A stretch of DNA of 64,000 nucleotides from Sisyra terminalis (lineage: Eukaryota > Arthropoda > Insecta > Neuroptera > Sisyridae). The DNA is taken from positions 37,592,449-37,656,448 of the forward strand of contig OY292276.1 of NCBI GenBank assembly GCA_958496175.1. Reading direction: 5' to 3'. This document shows positions 1-11,530 of the stretch, one piece after another (within the stretch, counting starts at the first letter, position 1; each line of letters opens with the position of its first letter). The translations under genes and the position numbers were made by a program. Below the pieces are notes generated by a model that was not told the origin of the DNA, made no database searches, and worked only from the letters and a program-made list of their open reading frames with translations.

Positions 1-579
1 GTTCGTGCTGCTTGTCCGGAATTCCGTACTTTACTGCTTTAATAGTTATCCATTTATCGCGTCGTTTAATGCAAAACAAGACAAGTACGATTATAAGTGA
101 TAAGGTAATACACGAAAATGAGAACTTTAACGAACGTTATAGTGATGAAATTTGAGAAAATATTTTTCAATGTCGTTATTTATACCTAATAAACGATTTG
201 AGCTTTGCCAAAAACTATTTGTACCAAACATTTTTTCTTTTACGTAAAAAAAAACCATTTAGTACATGTCATTTTCGAAAAAATAATGTATGGCTATAAA
301 CCATTGCCGTTAGGAAATCTACACAAAAGAAAACTGTTTTTCTCACAAACTAAAAATATATTTCGTTTCGTGTTATTCAATATACAATGCGAATGAGCTT
401 TCTTTATTTAATTGAAAATAAAAGAAAAGAACAACAAAAAACAAGATCCATACATACGAAACCGAAAATCTCCATTTATCAAAGTGTGCTTGGCATCGAG
501 TGTGTCGCATTTCATTGGTCGGTTTAAGACACGTTAAAATTCTAAATAAAAGTTTACGCTGAAAATAGAGCCATCAGCC

Positions 580-1260
580 TTTTCTATTATTTCGCCGACA
601 ATAATACGTAGTGACGTACTTCATTCCTTACAAAATTCTCGGCTAACAAAAAAAAAATGGAAGACAATCCAGATTTTCCATTTTTTTTCATATTTTCTAC
701 GCATATTATCGTCGTTCTTTCGTTGCCCGAAACAAGTGTGGGTGGTGGAGCTTGGAGATCAAGGGATAGCTTTAGATGAATTTTCCATAATATACAAATA
801 CAGTAACAAAGTTTGTACTTCGTCCGTGTATTGTTTGCTTTGTATTTAATATTATACAAAGAGAATGTAATATATCTCTGTGTATGTGTATATAAGTTGT
901 GTTTGGCTGCTCCCTTTGTGGGTATTATAAACTTACCCATCGCCCCATATAATCCTTTATATTATGAAAACGATGACGGGTTCGCCTCATCTCTACACCT
1001 TTTACACGAACTCCTAATTCCAGTGAATATGGTTCTGAATGAGGGCTGCGATGATGGAAAAACAATTTGCTGAATTGGAACTCCGGATAGCAGAGAATGA
1101 GAATGAGGAGAGATGGATTGTGAGAACGAAAGGTGGATGGATGAATACTGATGATGAGCCGAATGCGCGCGCTTAAAGCTTTATGCCAATGCTGCAGAGG
1201 CATACAGCTCTCCGAAAGAAGATTAGACATGGCCCATGAACAAATACACACCAAATAGAG
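580..1260. other. GC-richer island, candidate conserved non-coding element
   Basis: This part is less AT-biased than its flanks and contains overlapping open frames on both strands with no recognisable product. Such islands in SoxD introns are candidates for cis-regulatory DNA. The rest of 1-1841 is AT-rich with nothing recognisable. Confidence 0.3.
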
Positions 1261-1841
1261 ATATATGCAGATATATTTTGTTTTGTATTTGTGCGATCAA
1301 TTATCTGATACATTGTGTAAACCATCAATAATGCTACAATCATAATAATAATTCGAACCGCAATACCATAATCGAATCGAATCGAGGGGATGAAACGTTT
1401 TCAATACACAAATGCTCCACAAAAGATTGCTACTGCAATGTGGTGGTTTAATTATCTGTGTATCGCTATCCCCAATCATCCTCACTTAATAAGCTCATTG
1501 ACAACGCCCAATTCTTAAAAATGAACATACTTTTTTATAGTATTACATAAAAACAAAATTCATAACTTTAATACACCGAACTGTAACAAGACTTACGTTA
1601 TATGGTCATTAATTGTAGCGACAAAGGATCACTTTTTTCTAACGATGAGAACTTGATTAAGGACTACCAAAGCGTTCAAGTATCTATACTGTGAGTAGAT
1701 TTAGGGAAAAGTTATTTCCCTAAAAGTTAAATACAGCGAATTGTCCTTTCGTGTACTTATTTCGTGTACATAAATTTTTGAATCATCAAGTATATGTCTT
1801 TAAATAAAATACAGTTGCCATTATTTAATAAATTTATTATA

Positions 1842-1997
1842 TACCGTATTTGACGGCATATAAGACGCACTTTTTTTCCTAAATTTGGTCTCAAAAAAGT
1901 TACCTGCGTCTTATACGTGAAGGATACAAATTAACTTTTTTTTGTTGTGTGTGGTCTTCTAAATAAGGGCGCGTCTTATATGCCGTCAAATACGGTA
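1842..1997. mobile_element. TA-flanked MITE with perfect 27-bp terminal inverted repeats
   Basis: Positions 1842-1868 and 1971-1997 are exact reverse complements, 27 bp each counting the flanking TA. The ends read TA|CCGTATTTGACGGCATAT and the mirror image. Total length is 156 bp with no coding capacity. A degenerate internal copy of the GCGTCTTATA motif lies in the left half, near 1905-1915. The TA duplication suggests mobilisation by a Tc1/mariner-superfamily transposase; this is inference. The perfect repeats argue for recent insertion. Confidence 0.85.
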
Positions 1998-4880
1998 CTC
2001 GTATAAGGGGAGTTTCTGACTAAGGAAGCCGTTTTAAATTAGAAATAGAAAGTTTTAATATTTTTATTTTCAAAACTTTGATCACTTCTTCTTCAATTGT
2101 TAATTGAATCTTGTCTTTGAATAAAAAAATTATTAATTATAAAAGAATAGAATTTTATTGTGTAGTAAAGTATTTGTTTCTTGGCATTTTTATTATTAAA
2201 ATACTATTTGACTCTGTTGCTTTAATCCAAGGTAGGATAATTGCTCAAAAATTGTAGTTTTTTTTGGATGAAAATTTAGTCTCTTTATAAACATTTTTCG
2301 ATGATGATTCCATTTTTTACTATTTTTCGTCGATTTTTTTAGTAAAGTAAGTTGAATTGTTTCTTACTAAGGAAAAAGTAATTTTTATTTAGCATAAAAT
2401 TCAAGAAGTATGTATATCACAAGAAGTAGTATCCTACTTAATATTATATCAATATGTACCTATAGATATGCATATAATAATTCTTAGCCTTTGGATCGGT
2501 TGGAAATTTATTATAAGTATTTCTATCATTATAAGTATTACTAATTCTTAATTAAAAAAAATGATAGTTTGAAATTCTAAGGCAAGAACTTACCTTAAAA
2601 GTAAAACACACACCAGGAGATAGTATAATCAAATTGTTGTCTACCTAAACAGGTTACAAACCCAATAAGATGTATGACTAAAGTGAACGTGCTCTACAAG
2701 CTCAGTATTAAATTTTAATAATAATTTTTCCTCAATTTGGCGAGTGCTTATACCTTTTCCACAGCATATTTGTACAAAATATATTTTCTCCTCTTTAAGT
2801 CGGCATAGGTAGCAAAGTAGAATACCACGAGAGAACGCTGAGTTTAAAAAGTAAGAAAGTGGGGGTCCGATGACATTCATTATATTTTGCACAGATTTTC
2901 GACCAGGTTCATCTTAGTCAAACAGTTCAGTAACCAAAGTATGACTAGTTTGATATATCTATATTCTCTTGATATGAATAGGAACTTAAATATAGTTTAA
3001 ATTTTTTGAGTTGGTATATTGTAGTATTGTACATGTCACTTAAATATAAAATTAAAGACTTAAAAATTTATTTTTCAAGGATTCGTATTATTCTTTGGCA
3101 TTTTAGAATCTATTTTTAGCGTTACAAAATGTTTTGAAAGAGAATAATTCGTAGATACCTATATCTATATCGCATTTATAGATCAACTATATGCTTAGTG
3201 AATTTAATAATGATTCGGTTTACATAGTAGTAATGGTTTGAATTATTAAAAATAATTCCAAGTATACAACAGTTTTTTTATAATAAACTTTTAAACCTCC
3301 AAAGCTCATAATTTTCATTATTTTTGCAGTTCCAACTTTTATTTGGGTAGTTGTAATCATCTTTCCTACAGATGTATTAGATTTTTCTTAAAAAAAATCA
3401 TGCTAACAAAATAAGAGGACAAATCTCAATCGAAAACTTTCAAAAAATGTGTAGTTGACAAATAAGTTTAAGAACTCTACATAAAAAAACCCCTGGATCA
3501 TAAGTATCGATTTAATAAACAAATGAAAGGTAGAGGCGTAGGATGGAATATGATTTAAATAACATTTTATAACATAGCATTTCACTTATTGAAATAAAAA
3601 AGTACCTCAATGAATTTACTAGTTTTGGCACGGACGCAAGTCGACATATTTGAATTATTTGTATTCCGAAAACTTCCGAAGAGTGAACAGGATAGATAGT
3701 TAACTTTGATATATATCACTAAAGACAATTGTGCCAATATTGCCGCATTGACCCTACTAAGCATTGTAATTAATTAGGTAACCACATTTTCTCATAAGGC
3801 CTGCTAAAAGCCACCAATTGTTCAGAATAAGAAAGTCTAAAACTTAAAATTATTATTCCTATTAGCAATGAAAATATTTTCTTTGATTTTCCCTTTTAAT
3901 CTTCTTAGGTGCAACTTTTGTATTCGCCGACGACATTTTTAAAATCGGAATACTCCAAAGAAACTTATTTTATGAGTTAATGACAAAGACACGAATAAAT
4001 GAAAAGGATTATTTTCGACCATTAAATGTCTAAAAAGGAAGGGTTGAATAAAAGTGTGGAGTCGTGACAAGACTTGAATATATAATTGAACTAAAACCTT
4101 TATGCTGTTATAAAGCTTCGTAATATTCCATTATTTTCATTTATGAAAAGCCCTTTATCAACCACACAAAGTTATAATTGAATTTTCTCATTTTTCCACG
4201 AAAGACAATTTTCGTAATTCGCGTCTTCGTTGTATATATATTTTCCTTTCTGTGGGCTTCATATAGTATAAGAGGGCGCACAATATAATGATTTTCATTA
4301 TTCAAGGAAAAAATCTATTCAAGAAGAGACAGGATTGATATATAGAAGTATAGATGATTGAAAAAGCTGCCACTTGTGTATGAACCGTTTTTCATTAGGA
4401 AAATATACATACGAGAGTGGGTGGAGCGGATTTTTTTTCCGTTCTGTTTTTTCTCTCGGCTGCTTTTATGTCATTCATTGGCTGCAAATATCAAAGACAC
4501 AAAGCTTGAGAGAAAAGTAGACATACCACCAATGTCTGACAAATAGACAGGTCGACGTACAGCTTTTATTAATTATCATAATAATTATAATCAAACAGAA
4601 CGTTTTTCTACAAAGAACATTTTCGTCTGCCAATAAAAATATATTATCAATTCGAATTATTAAAATTAACATGTGGTAGGTATCTTAGTTTTCTCATCGG
4701 AACCATATGTGAAAAGCTTCGTAGAATTATCAGAAACCAAAAATGATGAGCTTTACTTATTGATTTTTTACTTTACTATTGTATTTTAACATCTTTTAAG
4801 AGTAAGCTTAAATATAATAAGAATCAAAGAAAATATATATTTTAAATCAGCAAATAGATCAGTTAAAAATTAGTATGGGA
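1998..4880. other. AT-rich intronic sequence, nothing recognisable
   Basis: This stretch is A/T homopolymer-rich. The short open frames (for example 2641-2892 and 3403-3764, minus strand) are AT-derived and match no family I know. No inverted repeat or RNA gene was seen. Confidence 0.5.
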
Positions 4881-5450
4881 GCGTTTTAAATTTAACTTGT
4901 GACGACTGAGTATTGTCCGGGGTGTGCCTAAATAAATCACGTTTAATTGAAGCTGTTATATATGGCACATTCATTGGTTAAAACAACGGGATTTGTGTGG
5001 CTGAAGAGGGTTGGTGGCGTGCGGAAGCGACGCTCTTGTCGTATTTCAATTGTTCGGATTAAAATAGCGTGCGCACGGACAGGAAAACAATAGACTGTTG
5101 ACTACAATGCGTAGTACGATGATGCGCTGAAACAATAACACAAACAGTTGCAAACTGAGCTACGTGATTGGTGGCGAGAACAATGGGCCGGCATTTGTTA
5201 CTAAGCGCGCTATTGGTTGACGTACGGTTACCAAGTACAATACCTGTTGTGTGCGCTGTTGCAACAAAGACATACTTATCCGAATAACGTTGTTACGGTT
5301 ATCTTTGTTCCGCATTGGTGGAGGGATGCATGCTTTCGTGATCTATTGTCATCGGTCGACAATAGACACAGGTGGAACAAATAGCAATGTAGATTACTGT
5401 ACGCCCACATAACCGATTTTACCAATGCTGTTTTCTACGTATCAAATGAA
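4881..5450. promoter_or_regulatory. GC-richer island dense in Sox (HMG) motifs, candidate SoxD intronic enhancer
   Basis: An island of mixed composition in AT-rich intron. Within 5049-5382 at least eleven Sox-type cores appear on both strands: ATTGTT (5049), AACAATAG (5086), TACAATG (5103), AACAATA (5131), AACAATGG (5179), CTATTGG (5210), TACAATA (5236), AACAAAG (5263), CTTTGTT (5303), the inverted pair at 5342-5366 and AACAAAT (5376). SoxD proteins bind such sites as dimers, so an autoregulatory or Sox-responsive enhancer is a reasonable inference. It is not demonstrated. Confidence 0.4.
5342..5366. promoter_or_regulatory. Inverted pair of Sox motifs, 9-bp arms, 7-bp spacer
   Basis: TCTATTGTC (5342-5350) and GACAATAGA (5358-5366) are exact reverse complements separated by ATCGGTC. 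Each arm contains ACAATAG, a good HMG-box target. Paired head-to-head sites fit binding by a dimeric Sox protein. Function is inferred from motif layout only. Confidence 0.45.
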
Positions 5451-8400
5451 TTTCCCACGGTAGTATCTACCGTATTTCTTACATTTATTTTTCCAAAACA
5501 AACTTCAATATAGAAAATTCAAATTTGAATATTTTAATTGAAAACTTTTAAATCTATCGTCTCGTTGAACTTTCTCGAAACAAATATGTGTAAATGTCTC
5601 AATGCACATAAATTTTACACATTATAAACTAAACGGGCTTACTCCCTCACTAACGATTGGCCCCCGAATCATCTCCACACTCAAGTTTATAAATGTAACA
5701 CTTTGAAAAAGCTATTTTTAACATTTTTTTTCAAGTTATTTCAACTATTGCTCGCGCTAAACATGTCGTAACAGATTTAACTAAATTGTAATAGAATTTT
5801 TTTTATGTAAGTAGCACATAGAAATGAAAAACAGGCTTGACATCATTTACAGATTTTTCCTGTTCTTTTCTATCTATCTAATAATATTCAAAATTTTTAA
5901 AAATAAATAGCGAAATCAAAAAAGTGTGATAGAGGGTGAAGTCCGCTTTGACGAAGAGAGGAACTTAACGAAAATATTTTTCTCAAGTTTTTTCAACTTT
6001 GGTGAATTTTTATTTTTAAAGTCGTGTAGATTTATTAGATTTCTACTCTTGGTTATTTTTGAGTTCGTAAATTGATCAATTATTATCAAAACGAAAAAAA
6101 AATAGTTCTATTATAATGCATTTGGCTTTGGATCAGACGCCGCACCTGACTCATATCTAACAAACAAAAAAAAATAGTTTCCCAAATTTTCATTTAATCC
6201 CCCTTAATTATTTCAATTATTTTCGATGGCTGTGATGCGTTTCTTAATCAGATTCTAAACATTTTGGCAACAAATCCAAATCGCTGCAATCGCTTTTAAA
6301 TTTAAACAAATAAAAAAGTTGACCGCCTATTTTCTTTTTCGCTTTAAATTTTTGTTTCTAAGCTCCACACAGATTTTCTTCAGGAAAAAGAGGTAAAGAA
6401 AAATAAATATCAGCTTTGAATACTCACTAATTATGTAAGATGTTAGAGGCGTTTATTTAGTCATGTAAGATAAATCATGGGAAAACAAATGCTTGTGAAA
6501 ACCACAACATTTAAATCTTAAGCAGAAGAATGTCTTAAGAAAATTTGTTTTAAAACAATTGACAGTATGTAAAATATAATTCAATGTTTGTTTTTTTCCA
6601 AGTTAAATTATTCACATTTTTAATAATAAACGCCTACCTACGGTTGAAATGAAATGTGAAGAATTTTATTTCGCGACTATTATTTTTCAGAATTGTATTT
6701 CCTAAATTTTATTATGCAAACCATTTTTTATAAAAACAAAAATGTACCTAATCATAAATTTATGTTTTTGATGGAAATCTCAAATATCAAGTTTAATATC
6801 TTTGTTCATTTTTTTTTTTTGTTAAGACTTTCTTGAATCATAAATACTAACTACATATTTATTGTAGATACCTATAGGTATGTATACCTAGGTGTGTAGT
6901 AATTAAGTTACTCCATAAATTCTCCCATACACAAAATAGGCAAAATGAATAGAAAATATTACCAACTAATAGTTTTACCTTGGAATTGCAAACAATATTC
7001 AATGCAGTATATTTTAAATAAATGCTTCTAATCACAAATAAGAATAAGTAGAAAAGATTAAAAACTAAAAGTAGAACTTTGTTTTTTTTTTTTTTTTTAC
7101 TTTATACGGCGAAGAAGGCGAATAAGAAGGTGAATAAACATTTTTATTTAATTTTTAATATCTTTCATTTGAAGTATTCATATATCTACAACTATATTTG
7201 TTTGAAAGGTACAGGTGATGTATAGTATGCTAAAAGTGCTAAAACGAAATGCCAATCAGAAAAATTCACTTCAAAAACCAATGTTCAAAAGTTTCAAAAT
7301 TATATTATTCCAATTGTCATAATTAATTGTATATTAAGTGTTATAGTATGCTACGGTGTGATCCTAACGAATGATTGAATACTATTAGACAAATGAGACA
7401 AAAAATATTTTTATTGAAATTTTCGGATTGAGGCTTTTCAAATAAGTACAAATTTTATCTATAGGTTCCTAACTGTTAAATGGTACATTTATCCTACCAT
7501 TTGTATAGTTAGATACATTTCCTATCTAAAACATAAATGTGTAAAGAGGGTCGAATTTGGCACAAACATTGTTTTGAGTTGTCGTCTTCAGTAATAAAGG
7601 AGCTTAAATTTACAGGGATGCCAAGTTCCGTAGGAACTTTTAACAGAAACTAGCAAAAGGAATGTAAAACACTTTGTTCATTAGGAAGAAATGCTGTTTT
7701 ATGTTATCAAACTGTTTTCCATTCATTTGTGCCAAAATTAATAAGAAAAATATCAGTAATAACACCAAATATTTATTTTATTCACTTTAATCAATGCACA
7801 CAAGTACAACTAAAATACATAATACCTAATTGAACAATGATTAAGCCAAAAACAAATTTCAATAAATTTCTTTCGAGTAATTGTAAATATGTAAGTCAAA
7901 CGAAAAAAAAAGCAAGAAAGCTTTATATGATTAAAAAAATATAAGTTTTGCTGCAAGTTCTATATTTCTAAAATATTTATTTCATTTAGATAATTGTAAT
8001 AGTTTGTTTTTATGCTACAAAAAGTTAAAGCTTGAAAATTGTAGATAATAAAAATAAATAAAGCACAGGTAGTTGTAACTTGTGATCTTAAATAGTCATA
8101 AGCACTCGGTCTGGAGTACCAATTGCTTGAGTAGATAAGAGGATATTAGTGTTTCGGAAAATTTATTTTTTGAAGCACTCCAACAAAATTAGCAAGGATT
8201 TTTATTAATGTAAAAATTTTGCTATATTTATTGACTGTAATACTTTCTTAAACATTTATATTTGCTGAAAAAGGAACTATCCTTACAAAGGTCATATTTT
8301 TCATAGAATTATGAATCACAATTAAATTCAAAGAAAGGATTTATTTTGTTTTTCGGTTTTACAATATTATAATTCGTTGATTTACTGTTATGAAAAATGG

Positions 8401-9250
8401 GTTCACATTTCTTTTTTAAAAATAAACAAATCTTTTATTTTTTAGTGACAAATGCCATTATTTTAGATACAATCAAAAAGCTATGTGTAATCAAGGAGCT
8501 TTAATGTTTATACATAAAAAATATTACTATAAATCTATTTTTTTTTGAATTTGGATAATGTAGAGGAGAAGGGAAAATTCAATTAATTGTTTCTCAATAT
8601 GCTTTAATAGAAAGTTTAATAACATGAAGCGTTTCTCATCTTCAGGTAAAATGTTTTATGATAAAAATGTCAAGAAAATCTTATTAGATTTATTAATTAA
8701 AAATATTAGGGTTTTCCATTATCTTAAATCAATTTAAAACTCCCTTTATTGATAGGAATAAATAGTTTTTTTTATTTATTTTATTATATAAAACAAATGT
8801 GGAAAACTAGCATAGAAAAAAATTGCAATTAACAAATTTTCTTAAGCTTAGAAAAAAATAACTATAAAGTTTCAAAGTTGACCTCTAAAAGCTATATAAG
8901 CTTCCATCTTTGTATTATATATTTTAATATTTTTTTTTTAAATCCATCACGAAACTGACGACGTCGTATATTAAGACCTCATGATATTAATAGACCTGAG
9001 CACGTTTGATGTGACACAGAAATATGCTGAAATTTTACCGTCTGGAATTGTCCAGATGGAGAGATTTTTTTACGATGTGAGTACAAGAAAAATATAAATA
9101 TTCCCAATAGAACGAAAACTTCATTCTGGACATTATATATCTTAACGACTCTGCGCTCTTTGTCTCGTGTGTTGTAATCCATTTTCTGCTTCTCGCCCCC
9201 TTGATTAATGATAAAGATGAAAAATTCTATTTTTGAAGACAACTAAGGAA
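5451..9250. other. AT-rich intronic sequence with homopolymer runs
   Basis: Long A/T-rich stretch with no supported gene. It includes a poly-T run at about 7082-7098 and a perfect 14-bp palindrome ATACCTATAGGTAT (6868-6881). No transposon ends were recognised. Confidence 0.45.
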
Positions 9251-10040
9251 AATTAATCGTGTAGTGTATTCCTGCCCCCTTACGAGACCCTTTTTGTTTT
9301 ATTTTTTTATCCATTAATATTTTTAGAATGTAAATTGGCTTCCATATGTCAATATAATTGGATTTTAAAGTAGATGGCATCGAATGTATATATCACGAGA
9401 ATTAGTTTAATTTATTGGGTCTGTGCCTGGCCTGGTAACAAAACTGAATTGTTCGTTTGTAACACAAAACACGAAGACGCGCTTCACCGGCCGACCGGCC
9501 GGCCGGCTGCCTATTGGCAAGTTCCATATTATGATTTTTTCTTTTTATTATTTCGAAGATTTCATTACATTATTTGGCGTCGCCCAAATTCCCACAATGT
9601 GTATTATTATCGCGTAGCGTTCAAGATACACCTGTCGTAACGAGAATGATGGCCGTCGTCCATTCTCTCTCGTTTTTGTGCAAGAAATATTCAAACAAAA
9701 ATATCCGACAAGTTATACAAAATGATATAGGTAGGTATGTATATATATTTGGATGGAGTTGCATAGAGAGAAAACGTGAAAATCCCGTGGGAGATGTCAA
9801 GTGAACGGGATGGGGACTCCGTCAAATTTGCATGCGGGTCACCTTAGCTTTGCGCTTTTGATGTATCCATCTTTGTGTGATACTATCCCTCATCACACAT
9901 GCGCGCGCCACAAACAGAAGAATGAAAAGAAAAACCTTACAATAAAAGTCTCCAAATGTACACAAAACAACACAACCCCTCAAAAACCAACTGGAGTAGA
10001 ATCTCAATCAGTGGCGGCTCACAATAAAAGTTTCTGGCAA
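9251..10040. other. GC-richer island with a CCGG-rich core
   Basis: This island contains a 21-base stretch (9487-9507) in which every base but one is G or C, built of CCGG units and extremely unusual for this window. Overlapping open frames on both strands have no recognisable product. It is a candidate conserved element or CpG-containing regulatory site. Confidence 0.3.
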
Positions 10041-10540
10041 TGAAATGTTCTAACTGTATTACAACCATAAATTATTTTTAAACTGTAAACTGTTGATACC
10101 GTTGAGAAACTGTAAGTATATTAAGATAAATTAACTTCCATTGCCGCCAAATCAATACAATACGTAAAGAAGTTTAATATTTACGCCATATCATGCGATT
10201 TTATGAAAAAAATAGGTTCTAAATTTGGAGCTATAGCACTCAAAACTTAGATTCATTCACATATAATAAACAAAGCTATTAGTATAACAATGTTTGTACT
10301 AAAGATTGTCCTGTTAGATTTTTGCACTTAACCATACATCTTGTGAAAGGAAGAATAATAACTTTATGTTTTTCAATGTGCATCATTATTAAATTTTGTT
10401 TTATGTTATTCGAAATCATATATTTTCTAAGGCTTATAAATAAACTGTATATCTATCTAAATCTGTAATTTATTGGGTGTGCAATCTCTTGGTGTTTCCC
10501 TCTAGAAAAATAATTTATTTGAGTATTAAACATAATATGG

Positions 10541-11530
10541 TAATGCTTCGTTTAACGTTACGTCTGTTAACGATACCTCGCTGTAACGTCATTATTGCGA
10601 GACTCGGTAATTTCCTTATTTGTATATAGGGATTTTCCAGTTTAATTAATCAATAATTTTAAAGTTTAATATAAAAGTTTGGGTCATAAGGGATTTATTT
10701 AATGATTAGTTCGTTAATCATATTTGTACTACATTTAAGGATTATTGTCAACAAAAAAATTTAGAACAAACGGCATTATTCAATGCTGCTGGTTATTCAA
10801 TAAATCTTATGTTAACTCACTGAAGACCTGCATTCCAGTTGAAGTTATGTTCCTTCCACCAAATAGAACATTTACCATTCAACCTATGGATCAGGGTACT
10901 ATAGCGCAAATTACATCTCGTTTCTTTCGGTACACTTTTTCCAACATAATTGATGCCGTCAATAGTCAGCAAATATCAATAAAACTTTTTTGGAAGAGTT
11001 ACAATAGAGTGAAGACTATCTATAGTATTCGACGATATTAAGATGAAGTATCACAACACTGCCTTAAAGCAGTGCGTAAACAAGTAGGACTCAATGTAAA
11101 AGAAGAACCGTAATTATTAATTAATTAAAGTTTAATGGTGTTGATCCTGATGATATTTAGACATTACTACAGGATAATAATGACATTCCACTAACAAATG
11201 AAGAATTCTCAGATCTAATCGAAGAAAATTCGGTACGAGAGGATGCCAACTCTGACACCAATATGGATGAGCCGAGACAACGGTTAAAGTTTTAACAATA
11301 GCATTTTGTCCGATTAGGAACCTGAGTCAAGTGTCTCATTCGATAGGTATTTTGTTCGAAAATGATTCAAATTTTATGCGAAGCATTCCAATATGAAACT
11401 TTAACTTTTCTCAAAAAAGCTGTTTACAGGTGTTTTTTTTTAATTTCAAAATGTAAAAAACAAACAGTAGATTTTTTTCGATTTATATTTCTTCCTCCGT
11501 CAATGTTAGTTCGGTTAACATAAGGTTTTT
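10541..11530 (+). mobile_element. Decayed pogo/Tigger-type DNA transposon (approximate bounds)
   Basis: This span surrounds a broken Tigger-like transposase. The left side has TAATGCTTCGTTTAACGTTA (about 10541-10560). The right side has AGTTCGGTTAACATAAGG (about 11509-11526), whose reverse complement is weakly similar. The terminal repeats are therefore only tentative. The element is too short and too broken to be autonomous. Confidence 0.5.
10745..11295 (+). pseudogene. Pogo/Tigger transposase pseudogene (DDE, C-terminal part)
   Basis: The peptide contains VMFLPPNRT and IQPMDQGTIA, which match the FLPPNTTSLLQPMDQGVI block of Tigger/jerky-type transposases, where the D of PMDQG is catalytic. 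Next come LFWKSYNRVKTI, then a stop at 11039-11041. In another frame DEVSQHCLKAVRKQVG (from about 11043) continues the family order. Further on FNGVDPDDI and PLTNEEFSDLIEEN (about 11130-11235) resemble the family C-terminus, again with a stop between. The N-terminal DNA-binding domain and first catalytic Asp are missing. It is a pseudogene with at least one frameshift and several stops. Confidence 0.8.

Noticed and set aside
925..1254. 109-codon minus-strand open frame
   Set aside because: No recognisable domain and overlapping open frames on the other strand; better explained by the GC-richer island having fewer stop codons.
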